A stretch of 64,000 nt of DNA from Apostichopus japonicus (taxonomy: Eukaryota; Echinodermata; Holothuroidea; Aspidochirotida; Stichopodidae). The notes beneath the pieces were generated by a model, which worked only from the letters and a program-made list of their open reading frames with translations, searched no databases and was not told where the DNA came from. The number at the start of each line of letters is the position of its first letter. The first letter of the stretch is position 1. The position numbers and the translations under genes were made by a program. Below are positions 32,837 through 43,997 of this stretch, piece by piece. The stretch is taken from contig NC_092568.1 in the NCBI RefSeq assembly GCF_037975245.1, forward strand, positions 34,690,501 to 34,754,500, written 5' to 3'.

Positions 32837-33544
32837 TGTATTTTCTAACTCCCTCACCTATTTTCTTCTCCCCCTCTCTCTTTGTTTTTTAGCTGAAAAG
32901 TGGTACGGTAAATACCGTACCTACCGTAGCGGGTGCGACGGGCCTGATGACAAATGTCAATAGGTAGATGAGAGCGCAATAAAATAGTCAATAATCGCGA
33001 ATAAGTAAAAAGTAGTGAAAAGCTGAAAAGGGCGCCAGCAGTCCATTTGAGTCCGTCAGGGTGAGGGGGCATCCGCCCCCTGACTGTATGGACGCTCCGA
33101 CACTGAGTAAGGGGATGTTTGAGAACTGGCTGAAATGAGGCAAGTCATTGTCCTAAGACGAAGTTGTGTTGCGCTTACCGGTACTCACACTCACGGCTTC
33201 CACTTTTCACGGGGCGTGAAGACGCGGTTGGAGTGACAATGTGGTCTATAGCCAGGGGACGGGCCGAGGTCCCCCAGCATTTACTAAAATTATTACACCT
33301 ATATAGTATACGTGTGCATCGGACAGATAGACAAGTATGCATTGAAAAATGGGCAGATGCACGTTTCGGAGCCTTGGTAAATATTGGGGGGGGGGGGCTT
33401 ATCATGCATTTGCCCCCTCAACTTTTTCATTGGGGGGTGAGCCCCCCCCAAGCCCCCCGGTTCCGCCGCCACAGATTTACCATCCAATATCTTTTAATCT
33501 GTTTGCAAGATACTGCAAGGATTATCTGATTGCCTGATCGTACT

Positions 33545-33697
33545 AGTTCTTTTGTTCATTCAAATGATCCAGTTCAATGATTCCATTCAACAAGAACTGG
33601 TAAACCCTGGTATAGCGCAAAACCGTAATATTGAAAAGCTCTATAGGGACTGTCGCTTACTTTTTTTTCATATTCGCATATGGCAATGGCAAAGCAA

Positions 33698-33769
<72 letters not shown>

Positions 33770-34140
33770 ATATAGCCTATATATATATGACTAAAGGATT
33801 ATGTGATTGCATGAAGGCACTATTTCGTTTGTCCTTCACATGATCCAGCTCAATGATTCCATGCAATAAGAAGGGAAACGCCGGTGAAGCGTAAAACCGT
33901 AAACTTGAAAAGCACGATAGGGACTGTCGCTTACTTTTTTTTCATTCGCTTATGGCAATGGCAAAGCAATGGTAAAGTAATGAGTTGGAAAATCCAGAAC
34001 AGTGAAAACACTTCCAGCCTCTACCGGGATTCGAACCCGGGCCTCCCGCTTTATATGCGGACACACTAACCACTAGGCTATTGACGCTGATTGCATGTCC
34101 AGAGGTTCGAAACCGGTAAGGAAGGTCGTAATTCCACTGT
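33545..34140. repeat. Two diverged copies of a SINE-like unit, one with a tRNA-like region
   Basis: About 150 bases at 33560-33700 reappear at 33843-33980 (shared AGGGACTGTCGCTTACTTTT and TGGCAATGGCAAAGCAA). The second copy runs into a reverse-strand tRNA-like region at about 34005-34085: B-box GGGTTCGAATCCC, A-box TAGCCTAGTGGTTAGTG, anticodon-like loop ATATAAA. The acceptor stem pairs poorly, so I call it SINE-derived and not a tRNA gene. The first copy runs into a TA tract. Confidence 0.6.
33702..33766. repeat. (TA)n microsatellite
   Basis: About 32 TA units; any reading frame through it is meaningless. Confidence 0.95.
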
Positions 34141-34199
34141 AGGCGTTTGAATATATATATTTGAATATAAATATAAATATATATATATATATTTATATA

Positions 34200-34500
34200 T
34201 TTAATGTAACCCCGACATTAACCCCTCGTTTGGTTGACTCTTCCAACCAGGTTCTACCGTAGCTACCATGGTACGGCTTCAGTCTGTCTGAATGAACCAC
34301 CTTAGGTTTTGACTTTGCACTCTTCCGTTTACGATAGGTGACATCCCACCGTTGCCACCAATGTAGCACTTTCCTCTGTGAGTAGCGCCGGCCAGCCAAT
34401 TCAGGGTACTTGGCCTAATATGTAGTATTGCAATTGACCAGAGAAAGAAAAATGAACACAAAATAAATCCAGAGAGGCTATTGTATTTTAACACAGATAT
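34200..34500 (-). pseudogene. Collapsed Ty3-type remnant: leader joined to integrase C-terminus
   Basis: On the minus strand, TACATTGGTGGCAACGGTGG (about 34350-34370) resembles an LTR end plus primer-binding site. It runs directly into DVTYRKRKSAKSKPKVVHSD and RLKPYHG (about 34260-34345), the classic Ty3-type integrase C-terminus. Everything between is missing. Probably an internally deleted element. LTR limits are not resolved because TA-rich sequence follows. Confidence 0.6.
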
Positions 34501-35035
34501 ATTGAAAAAAAAAATTCTTACAGTTAGGTTGAGTTGTACTAGATGTGTTGTACAAACTTGAGGCTATACGTGGCACTGAAGCCTACCATCAAGAATGTTT
34601 CTTCCAACAGCAACCACAACAGCTGCCCTGTGCCTCTCATGGGGTAATGCATTTTATATAAATCCCTTAACAATACGTGGAAATACAACATGTATACAAA
34701 TGATGAACTTTACCTTACAACTTAGCTTAAGATATAATACACAAATGCTACAGTGCATTCCTACCATCCCCAAACAATTGTACTTATTTACAGAGATAAA
34801 TGTGATCACATGAGTATCCCTAGAAAATATCACATGTGTTACATCACAATCCCAGGATAAACCACATACCACATGCCGATCCATAGGAGCAGCCCCAAAA
34901 GCCATATTCTGCCATGCAACAATTACAACTGGTTTACTTAATGTCAGGAGAGATAACCCCATATAAATCCAAAGGGGTTTAAACTACCACAATGGTCCAC
35001 ACCGTTCACACAGAACTCCCAATGCTCCACAACTT

Positions 35036-35085
<50 letters not shown>

Positions 35086-35089
35086 CATA

Positions 35090-35157
<68 letters not shown>

Positions 35158-35519
35158 ATATAGAATTCGATATTCCATCAGGAATAAATACAATATGCCG
35201 CATAAATACACAGTAATTAACAATATCAGAATATTACTCTCATGATACTAATAAAGTGGTAATTTATGTGACATTGATTATTAATATGATGATGCCATAA
35301 AGCAGAGAGTTGCAGTTCATATAAACATTACACTTAATTACACTACATCTTTGTAAACACTATAAAGGCAAAATAATTTTTCATATGGGGGAAGGGTGGG
35401 TGGGAATGGGCTTTGTAATAATTCCAGTTCATGTATTTTGTGCTTTAATATATTTTATTCAGATGATATTAAAAACTCATCATTTTATCTAACTACTTAG
35501 ATTAACGTAATTGAGCCAT
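34501..35519. other. Intergenic with long TA tract
   Basis: The (TA)n tract with ACATACAT interruptions occupies 35041-35152. The remainder shows no supported gene. Confidence 0.6.
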
Positions 35520-36175
35520 TCTTCTTTTCAGTTTTTATTCTTAAACATTGTATTACATTTGTACAGATATTATAAATCGGAAGTTTACTTTTTAAGTCTT
35601 TTGATTTAAAAAGTGATGAGGAGGTACCTCATCACTATTAATAATCCTATTAATCCTCATGACTCAGATAGATAATCTCCTCGTGGTATTCAGTTTTCTT
35701 CTTAAACCTATATATTATATTTGCACAGATTTTTTAAGTCTTTTGACTAAATACAAATGAATTAGCATATTTTTTTAATGTCAGGTATATCTACTTCGAT
35801 GTTCTGATTATGATTAAATCTAAGCACTGGATCATTACAGCAGGGATGAGGAGGTACCTCATCACTATTAATGATCCTCTCTTGATCCTCTTGACTCAGA
35901 TGAATAATCCCTCCGTGTTATTCAGTTTTTCTTCTTAAACGTATATATAACATTTGTACAGATATTATAAATCGAAAGTTTATTTTTTAAGTCTTTTGAA
36001 TAAATGCGAATGATTTAGTATATTTACAATGTCAGGTATATCTACTTCGGTGTCCTGATTAAGTCTAAATCTAAACTCTGGATCATAACAGCAGAGATGA
36101 GGAGGTACCTCATCACTATTAATAATCCTCTCTCGATCCTCTTGACTCAGATGGGTAATCCCCCCCTTGTATTCA
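35520..36175 (-). repeat. Tandem partial duplication of the POMGNT2-like 3' end
   Basis: The segment encoding the last about 45 codons of the gene at 35980 (landmark GGAGGTACCTCATCACTATT at 36101) recurs at 35850 and 35620, with the downstream TTTTTAAGTCTTTTGA stop region. Spacings are about 251 and 230 bases. Downstream copies carry small indels and lie after the stop codon, so they are untranslated relics. Confidence 0.85.
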
Positions 36176-37386
36176 TCATTTTTGGGGAAAGTTACAGTTC
36201 TAGACCTGTTCATATTTCTCCACGATAAATACTCGAGATCTCTACCCGACAATACACTCAACGTGTTATAAGGTGTGTATGCCTCTGGTCTTAGAGCAAA
36301 TGGGAATAATTCTAAAATCAATGATGATGTGGGTAGAAACATACTCAGGATCATGAGGGCACCATGGACGCCTATCATAAATTTAGCACAGCTGATCAAT
36401 TTGATTAGATCCTTTACTGAGTTATCTTCTAAACTGATTAGGACCACATCCAACTTAAAAGTCTTGGAGATCACTTCGACTAATTCATCTTCATTCAAAA
36501 CTCTTCGACTTCTTTTCCGGCTTATTAAAACGCCATATTTGTCTTCTTCGAGATTGCATTTCTCTTGAATATTCAAACGTTTCTTCATGTAATTTGTAAA
36601 GTTGTCAATATGAACTGAAGTTAAATTTGAGTCAGGAATAGGGCCTTCTGGTTCGTCTCCAATGCCATACTGGTACCAGATTGTATCCCTTGATAAACCT
36701 ACCATTGCGTCTTCGAAACAAGTCAGAGAATTGGACGGTTCCAGGAGAAATTCATAATCCGATATAACCTGGTTTTTGGAGAGCAATTGATATAGTTGAT
36801 TTTCTTTAGTGATACCCTGATCTGGTACTGCTTCCATCAAGATCAGGGTCCTAGTCGGATCTGTCTGCATACCATCCAGACGGGTCATGGTCTCGAAAGA
36901 AGGTAACAAGTCATCGTGGATCACGTGCATGAGGTTGGACCTCACAAACGGAGAAAAGAAAAGGTATTTTCCTCGATAATAGTTCTTGAACAGATGATGT
37001 TCGGATCTAAAGATCCCTGATGGACTATTATAATATCTAAATTCATATTGGTTGTTCAGTACCGTGGAAATTAGTAAAATGTTATTGTCTGGCGTTATCA
37101 AAATAGGGTCAAGTGGAGACGACAAATCCTCTCGAAGCAACAGATATTTCCTAAAATAATGGGAAAAACACAAATTCCGAAAACTACAAACTCTATTCTT
37201 AGTGGACGAATTCGCGTTAGTGCACCAATTTACACTACCAAACGGTACATCCGGGACATTTCGCTCTACAGGCGATGTCATTGCAGAAATCGGTGTTTTC
37301 CAATACCATCGTGAGTCCAACGTGCATTGGTAGATGAAAGAAATAATTAACAAGGATGCAGCGGATAGAATTACAACTTTAGACAT
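35980..37386 (-). CDS. POMGNT2: POMGNT2-like O-mannose beta-1,4-GlcNAc transferase (GT61)
   Basis: 468-residue single-exon gene. The family adds GlcNAc in beta-1,4 linkage to protein O-mannose in the ER, a step toward functional matriglycan on alpha-dystroglycan. A short cytoplasmic tail and one N-terminal membrane anchor (residues about 4-20) fit a type II ER/Golgi enzyme. Family blocks: CxxxxxxxNRVCxFxxLCFS (55-75), NLMHVIHDDLLPSF (151-164), GLSRDTIWYQYG (230-241), GVHGALM (339-345), ELFPFALRPEAYTPYNTL (359-376), YLSWRNM (386-392), GGITHL (408-413), PPHLCC (428-433) and DTEVDIP (445-451). Potential N-glycosylation sites at N59, N254, N262, N393 and N458. It lacks the C-terminal fibronectin type III domain of the roughly 580-residue vertebrate enzyme; it ends about where that domain would begin. 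ATG 37386 is the first codon and precedes the anchor. A POMGNT2-related paralogue is the alternative. Confidence 0.88.
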   Translation of the reverse strand: MSKVVILSAASLLIISFIYQCTLDSRWYWKTPISAMTSPVERNVPDVPFGSVNWCTNANSSTKNRVCSFRNLCFSHYFRKYLLLREDLSSPLDPILITPDNNILLISTVLNNQYEFRYYNSPSGIFRSEHHLFKNYYRGKYLFFSPFVRSNLMHVIHDDLLPSFETMTRLDGMQTDPTRTLILMEAVPDQGITKENQLYQLLSKNQVISDYEFLLEPSNSLTCFEDAMVGLSRDTIWYQYGIGDEPEGPIPDSNLTSVHIDNFTNYMKKRLNIQEKCNLEEDKYGVLISRKRSRRVLNEDELVEVISKTFKLDVVLISLEDNSVKDLIKLISCAKFMIGVHGALMILSMFLPTSSLILELFPFALRPEAYTPYNTLSVLSGRDLEYLSWRNMNRSRTVTFPKNDEYKGGITHLSQEDRERIINSDEVPPHLCCYDPEFRFRLNQDTEVDIPDIVNILNHSHLFKRLKK

Positions 37387-39100
37387 TTTCGATATCGCCT
37401 CCCTTAGATGAGTAAGTGTATCTTACACTATCTACATGTATAGATATAACTTGTCTTCTAGCTCCCCGATATGAGAGCAATTACACACGAATAGACCAAA
37501 TGATTTTATTTGATAGACTCACTGACGGACACAGTCGAAGAAGTGATTACTGACGCAGTTAGTTACCTTGTATCATCTAGTTAATTATTTAATGGTATAG
37601 TGATCCTCCGTTTACTATAATAGGCAGCCATTTCCAGTTCAATGATGAAGAAATAACACCATTGTCACTGCAGATTATACTTGCTTTTTGGTCAGTTGGA
37701 ATTTCCACCGTCGCATTTTTTTATTGTAAAAGAAATAAATATTGACCCATATAAAAATGCATTTAATCCAAGAGTTCAACTGATGCTTGGATGAGCTTAT
37801 ATAGATGAAAACACGGTGTTGTTATTTCCATCGTTTTAACGACGTTTATGTACTATACGACTTTGTGCGCATTTATACTAAAATATAAGCCATTTGTATA
37901 GGAAAAGTTTGGGGAGAGGAGGGGAAGAGGCACGTGTTTCAATGCTCCCATATACTATCGTACTGTTTGTTTTAACTATAAGTATTTACAAATGCATAAT
38001 AATACGTGTGGGTTGGTATATGTAGGAATCTCATATCTCGGTGACCCAATGGAAATATGATTTTATACCAGTACCAAACGATGCAGAAAGTTTGAAAAGT
38101 GAAAGTTTCAAACATATCCAAGAACGAGTTCTATGCTCTGTATGGCTTCTTCATTAGAAGCAAATCACGTGTTAAAAACAAGTAGCCTATCCAGTGTTGT
38201 AATTATCTATCGTACCTATTTTCCTTTGCCATTTTTTTTTGGCCGTGCCCGTTCAGTCCCCGAAAATTCCTGTGGGAGGGGCACTTTTCCCGAGGCTGCT
38301 CCCCTCCGAGTACGGCACTGCCCCCACCCCCCTCAATCAAGTGACCGCTGTTGTCCCTGCATTGATTCACTGTGTCGCTTTATCACCATTTTTTTTTTAT
38401 TGCCGATTCTTATGTTCACACTATGCTGTGTTAGAGAAGCAGGGTGTCGGGTATTTTCCTTGTTGCTTTGTCTACACAAAAGCATTTTACGCAATTGTAC
38501 CATCAATTCGGAGATATTTGTTCTGAACACTGGAAAGATATATCATACACATATACCGCAACGTAATGCAAGTTTTCAACACTGTTACTCACATACATAC
38601 GTGAATAACACAAGCTCTGGATTCATAAGTATTTTTTATCGAGATAAAGTGGAAGATGCCAATCTGATGACCTTTTAGTCAAGAACTTTCACTGGCTTGG
38701 CGTACCAACTTCCTCGACCAAATTAATTAAATATATCGTGCAGCCGAAACATTCATGACTTAATTTAATAGGTTATAAAATAATGCTGAAAGAATTCAAA
38801 ATTCTATTAATATTTAAATAAGTACAGTGCATCATGAATTTGTAGATGGAAGTGGAATTACAGTTATTATAATATCGTTTCAGCTATTTTTGAATTCTTA
38901 ACGATAAGCCATTTTGTCATTTTAGTACATCTTTTTCATTAAAGAGGGGGTGAAATGGAAAGATTTATATAAATCATTGTTTTCTATGCACTCGTAGCTT
39001 TCCCAATGATACCCAAGTTGTGTCAAACGCATCCTTGAGGAATAAACGAACAAAAATTCGAGGGTAATAAAACTTTTTTTTAAATTGTTGTATATATATA
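37387..39100. other. Intergenic upstream of the POMGNT2-like gene
   Basis: No gene recognised. A GC-rich piece at about 38240-38345 resembles part of the short TIR elements but has no identifiable ends. Confidence 0.45.
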
Positions 39101-39109
39101 TATACGATA

Positions 39110-39152
39110 ATGCGGCGTGACGTCAGTCGCGGAACTTAGCTCACTTCCGGGA
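39110..39152 (+). promoter_or_regulatory. Promoter-like CRE and ETS motifs
   Basis: TGACGTCAG (39118-39126) and CACTTCCGGGA (39143-39153) lie close together about 110-140 bases before the THAP start codon. CRE and ETS (CTTCCGG) sites are common in TATA-less promoters. Motif match only. Confidence 0.4.
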
Positions 39153-39262
39153 CGCTATGTTCACATTCTTTAGAACACACAACATTACACTGATGCAGTG
39201 CTCAGAAGTAATTGAGATTTGGAGTTTTGTTTTAACGTAAATTGATCTCGTAACTGTTAAAT

Positions 39263-39402
39263 ATGCCAAGCAAATGTATGGTTGCGAGGTTGCTCCACCA
39301 CAAGTAAAGACGTATTTCACCTGCACGCTTTTCCAAAAGATTACAGAAATCGAAGAATTTGGAGACGACTCGTTCAAAACACTACACATACACAACGTTA
39401 CG
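39263..39402 (+). pseudogene. Frameshifted THAP domain (C2CH zinc finger), N-terminal part
   Basis: ATG 39263 reads MPSKCMV. After a one-base shift near 39285, the neighbouring frame gives RGCSTTSKDVFHLHAFPKDY, then RNRRIWRRLVQNT. This fits the start of a THAP DNA-binding domain: MPxxC, a second Cys after four residues, HxFPKD and a conserved Trp. The second half of the domain (final Cys/His) is not seen; it could be on a later exon. The shift may be a real mutation or an assembly error. THAP domains occur in host regulators and in P-type transposases; no transposase was found next to it. Confidence 0.65.
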
Positions 39403-40211
39403 AGTGCCTGTGGGCCTATACTGTTGCCAAATTACTTGTTATGACCATACCCTAGGCCTCCTTGATGCAGTAAATTACGATTTTTTTGGTATTGGTTACC
39501 TAATATTTTGCACAAAACTTAAAGCCAGTTGGTTTTAGAACAATTAATACTAGATCTGCAATTTTTCTTTTGTGGTAAAACTGGCGTTGATTTTTATGAT
39601 TTTACGTAACAGTTGGATGACACAATTACAAGGGATAGCTTGTTGTACAACGTCTATTAGTTGCAACGTCTATTAGCTAGGAAGACCCCATGCATACTAG
39701 TACTAAAGGGTTGCACTTGCACTGTACAGAATTTCACATTTTCCTTGCACTGTAAGTAACAAAATTCTAGAAGCTTCGCTATGAAGTTAAGTAGCAGGAT
39801 CATCGACATTCGAGATGATTTATATCATATTATGGTCTTAATAACGGTATTTTTTTATGCTCAACCGACTAGTTTCTGCGGGGACTTTGATCGGCCGCGA
39901 CGCGTCTCGGCCATAGGGATCGTTTTACAACTCTTCTGCAAGGGACTCAATTGATAGGACAAAACACCGATATCTTCATCACCCTCGAAAACTATTTCCC
40001 CCTCTTCTTCCTCAAGAAAATAATTTTCGTCGAAGCTTACGAATGTTCTGAGAGGTGAAGGCCCATATCCTCGGAATCGTAAGATTCGGGAGAAAACTTT
40101 CAGTTAATGAGGAGAGTGTTGTAGTTACCTGTACGTAGTAAACTGTATGTCGCCTTAACAGTAAAAATCGGGGGGCCGGTGTAGCAGTACAAACTGTCGC
40201 AAATATTCCAT

Positions 40212-40258
40212 ATTCAGTATAAACTGTCCCAGTCCCACTGGGACAGTTTATACTGAAT
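40212..40258. repeat. Perfect hairpin near left end of Ginger-like element (22-bp arms, 3-nt loop)
   Basis: ATTCAGTATAAACTGTCCC plus AGT, a CCC loop, then the exact reverse complement. It is part of the subterminal array of ACAGTTTATAC/GTACAAACTGTC motifs and is likely a transposase-binding region. Confidence 0.95.
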
Positions 40259-40452
40259 TTACCAGTACATTTAGTCTCCCGGACCTTTTGTACAAGGCCA
40301 GTTGGTACAGACTGTCTCCCAGGACAGTTTATGTTATGATGAAACGAGGGGGGACATTATTTGTTGGTCGCATATTTGGTTGTAAATTGTGTCCCCCTGA
40401 ACACTACGTCCGCATTAGCATGTACGTTCGAGTAGCAAAAATTTAATTAGTA

Positions 40453-43400
40453 ATGGACTCTGGCAGTATCCGTATTATTAGCAAACTGTCGTATTTCGGC
40501 TTCCGTATATTTAGCAGTAAACTCGTGCGACAACTAAAAATGGAAAAGCTAACAGAAAACGTGAGACAAATTGCAGATATTCTAAGAGATGAGAGCTATC
40601 CAAGTGGGTTTACAAGAATAAAACAGAGAAGGATCTTACGGAGACAAAGTCAGTCTTTCAGACTGGCTGAAAATGGAACTCTTGCATACCGAAAATAAAG
40701 GAAAGTTTTGCTATCTAGGGCTTCTCAACTCGCCCAAATCGAGGCAGCTCATACTGACTAGTGACATCTATAAGGTAATGTCTGTAACTTACAGTATAGG
40801 ATACACAATATGGTATTGGTTGTTAAATGGCGAACGGCCATTCCACAGTTAAACATTAACCAGGCCTCTAGGACCGATTGGTGCACAAATCATGATATTC
40901 TTTTACCACGTTTGGTTATAGTTGTAAAAACTCATTCGCAAAAGTCAAGCAATTGCTTATGCAACATTATAATCAGTTGTATGCTTGAGCAAAGTTGTAA
41001 GTGCATGAACAAAGTTGTTAGGGCCTATTTCTTTTCGTTTTGTTTACCCAATTGTCTTAACAAATTTTTGTGAAAATTATTATAAATTTCTACCCTTTAT
41101 CGCCCTGCCTATCATAAAAGATAACAACAGATCACTAACGCTTACAGAGCTAGTCTGGTTTGCATGCATGGGACACTATAAAATGCTATTATTGGACTAT
41201 AGCATATAGCCTAGCCTACTTCTAGAGGAAAGTGGCACTAATACTGTACATAACAAATTCACGTTCATTAATTTTGGTTGGTAAGAACAGATATTGAAGG
41301 CCTGATAGTACTTTTTTAGGTGTGGCATATTCTCTACATGCCAAACCTCACTGCAGAAGAAAACTCCTTAAATATCTATAGACCCAAATAGTGGCCATGC
41401 AATATGTACAATAATGGGAATATTCCATTTCAACCACCGATATAGAGTTGTAATTCAATTTTAAGGCACTTCAGCTAGAACTACCAATCCTGCAGCCCAT
41501 ATATTTGTGTGTGTTTGTTTGTTGTTTTTTTTTGGGGGGGGGGGATGGGCAAAAAAACATGATATCTCCTTGATCATGAATTTTCTTATCTCTTTGAAGG
41601 TGTTCATCTTTGCATAGATAAACCAGACAACAGACTATGTCTAGATTCTATTGGAAAACTATCAACGTTGATGTAACAAGTTATGTTCAACAGGATGTCA
41701 AAGCGTCATTGTCCTGTAGACCTACGAACAAGTCTCCATAGCATTCCTGTAACTGGATTATGGAAACAGGTAAATTCTCAATCTGTTTTAATTGCACAAG
41801 ATGTCCACAGTATGCAGTGAAGGTTTAGTATAGTTAATGTCACTCTTTCTGGACAAATTCAACATTTACAAGTTTAAAGGTAGTCTGTATTGGCCCTAAA
41901 TTTTGGCCACTTTAATTGCTAAAAGTTTTCAAAAAGTACTTTCCAAGGGGTAATAACCCTTTAAATTGTGCTCAGACATTCTAAATGATGACACGAGATA
42001 TTGAATGTCCCAGTGAGGTAAATTTCCTCCAGGGAAATAAACATACTTAAAGAATTTTGTCCATAGTGAAAATTTGGCATATTTAAGGCCTATACAGCAT
42101 ACCGTTAAGCCACACTCTGGCCTAACTGCAGAGCAACCATCAATATAGGAATATAATTGCAAGTTGCAAAAAGTGGCGTATCATTTTTCTGGTTTAGTGG
42201 TTGAAGAGATTGTAAATATATGGTACAGTATGGTGTAAGTTACATTTTCATGTTTGCAAGGTAAAAATAATTGGCCTAAATCCACCAACACCCTGTTTCG
42301 ATCAGATATCCCACTGTTTTTATCTAGATCTCTGTACAGAATGAAGCAATGGAATAGAACAACAGTCAAGGCAAAGCATGCAACTTGTAATTGTTTTTGA
42401 AATTAGCACCTAAATGCTGTCTTCTTTCTTAACAGGTTGGTGTAGATCTTATTGGTCCTCTACCAGTGACAGCTGCCAAGCGACTGTACATCATAACACT
42501 GTCTGACTTCTATTCAAAGTGGCCTGAGACTAAGGCAGTGCCTGAAAAGACTGCAGCATCAACTTCTTATTGCATTACTGATGTGATGATGAGGTAAGCA
42601 TGTCTTAAAAAGTGAATAATTTTCTGTAGTTAGTTCCATTATGAATGGCATCATATCTGTTATTTGTACCATGCAAATAACTTGTAGTGCATGGCAGAAT
42701 GCTGCGTTTGAGTATAAATTATTTCCAAATAGGTATTAAGCATACAGAAAGATCACGAAGGTAGGTGAGAACAGAGAAAGTGTACTGTAAATCTTTGCAG
42801 GTTAAGTCCCCATTAACAAGTTTATATGTACATAGTTTTTGTTCCTATATTTACTTGCAAAGTTTCCACCTCTGGTTCTTAAGTAGCATATAGCCTGACA
42901 ATTGTCGTCATTTGATTTACATCCCCAAAAAGTGATTTTGGCTGGACATGTTTCACTGCAGCAGACACAGTTTATTTGTTCAAACAAATGATGAGTAAAT
43001 AATTAAGACCACATTCCACAGCTAGACACCACCTATTGTGTGTTGTTTTTCAAAAAGGTGTTGGACAGTTTGATATTGTAACCACAGGGAACTTTTCTGT
43101 TTAGAAAGTGTGAACTTATTACCACTTGGCTGTTTTGACAGGAATTTCGACAAGATAAGAGAGATAATGTATCAACTGAGTTTTGGTACCATTTCTCTGT
43201 TAGGTCCGTTGTGGAAAATTGCTAAATGTGTTTGTGTGTGGTGGGGGATATTTCCTGAAACCTGGGAGAGGGACCCCTTTTTCTTTGGCAAAATAAGGCA
43301 ATGTTTAGGTCTCTTGATGCAAAATGATGTATAATAGTACATTTTACTATAATAATGGTAAGCTAGCATTATTTGTTTTTGCATTTGCCATTTGGGTCAT

Positions 43401-43997
43401 ACAGAGGGTGTTTTGAACCCCCCATGGATCCTGATTCAGGACAATTAATGTTTGATCGGCATTAAACAGTCATACCATGCACACATACATCAATAGAGCA
43501 CCAAAAGGCATCAAATTTCTGTTGTATCCTAGCTTACTCTAATTTGATAAATTTCTGATATTAAATTTAATTAATATGCCCCAAAGTTGTATTGGCTCAT
43601 GTGGTTAAAACTTTTCAGGTTTGGTAGTGAACTATACAATATAGCGCCAAAATTATGACATGCAATCTCCAATTAATAAAATGGAGCCAGTAATCCCATA
43701 AACATGTAGGTGTCACAATAAAAGATCATCAAATTAACTCAATGTCTAAGCATAGTTCAGTTGTACACTATACAGTCTACACTTAACCAATATGGTGAAT
43801 GTTAATTATCTTTGTAGTGGAGCTTACACATAACTTTTCAAGATGATAATTTATTTTATATATGACTTACAGTGTGGTATTCACTACTCATAATATTGCT
43901 TTCAACTTTTATTTTGCACAGATTTGGTTGTACTGATATCTCATCCCAGACCACCAATGGAGGGAGTATGTATGAGGTTAACAGAAGACATGTCTAG
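40453..43997 (+). pseudogene. Integrase-like transposase gene, four broken exons
   Basis: Exon 1 (40453 to a donor at about 40770): VRQIADILRDESYPSGFTRI, then KQRRILRRQSQSFRLAENGT. It runs through in-frame stops at 40696-40698 and 40759-40761 into LLSRASQLAQIEAAHTD. Exon 2 (about 41610-41769): RFYWKTINVDVTSYVQQ, a damaged zinc-binding region, a shift, then LHSIPVTGLWKQ and donor GTAAAT. Exon 3 (42436-42593): VGVDLIGPLPVTAAKRLYII, LSDFYSKWPETKAVPEKTAA, donor GTAAGC. Exon 4 (43922-43997): RFGCTDISSQ, then stop; the expected second catalytic Asp is lost. First core Asp present (VGVDLIG). Exon joins keep phase, so the intron structure predates decay. Lies within the Ginger-like element. Confidence 0.75.

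Larger units (their letters stand above)
18726..32946 (-). mobile_element. Transposase-bearing hAT element, 8-bp duplication ATGACAAA
   Basis: Inverted ends CAGGCCCGTCG (18726-18736) and CGACGGGCCTG (32936-32946). Flanks 18718-18725 and 32947-32954 are both ATGACAAA. Removing it restores the outer element. Both ends also carry AGTGGTACGGTA subterminally, and the CTATCTAAGCG block lies 59 bases from the left end. The transposase gene is at 19799-21343. Without the later insertions (22068-22409 and 23103-32335, with their target duplications) it is about 4.6 kb, normal for an autonomous hAT. The N-terminal exon of the transposase was not found, so it may no longer be active. Confidence 0.88.
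18478..33105. mobile_element. Outer short hAT-type element, split by a 14-kb nested insertion
   Basis: Left end CAGTGGCGGAGC at 18478; inverted right end CAGTGTCGGAGC at 33105. Flanks 18470-18477 and 33106-33113 are both AGTAAGGG, a perfect 8-bp duplication. Its own sequence is only 18478-18725 plus 32955-33105 (399 bp). These two pieces match, in order, the uninterrupted 387-bp relative at 60569-60955. Everything between is a later insertion. It carries the shared CTATCTAAGCG block at 18544. Confidence 0.88.

Noticed and set aside
34005..34085. tRNA gene on the minus strand (anticodon-like ATA)
   Set aside because: The acceptor stem matches only about five of seven pairs, and the region belongs to a repeated SINE-like unit.
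33552..35223. Frames of alternating I and Y
   Set aside because: TA dinucleotide tracts.
38133..38678. 181-codon plus-strand frame
   Set aside because: No homology, mixed low-complexity composition and overlap with a TIR-like GC-rich piece.
40453..43997. LTR retrotransposon or domesticated GIN1-type host gene
   Set aside because: No RT or LTRs were found, stops are present, and terminal repeats with CCGG flanks enclose it; a DNA transposon fits better. A host gene is not fully excluded.
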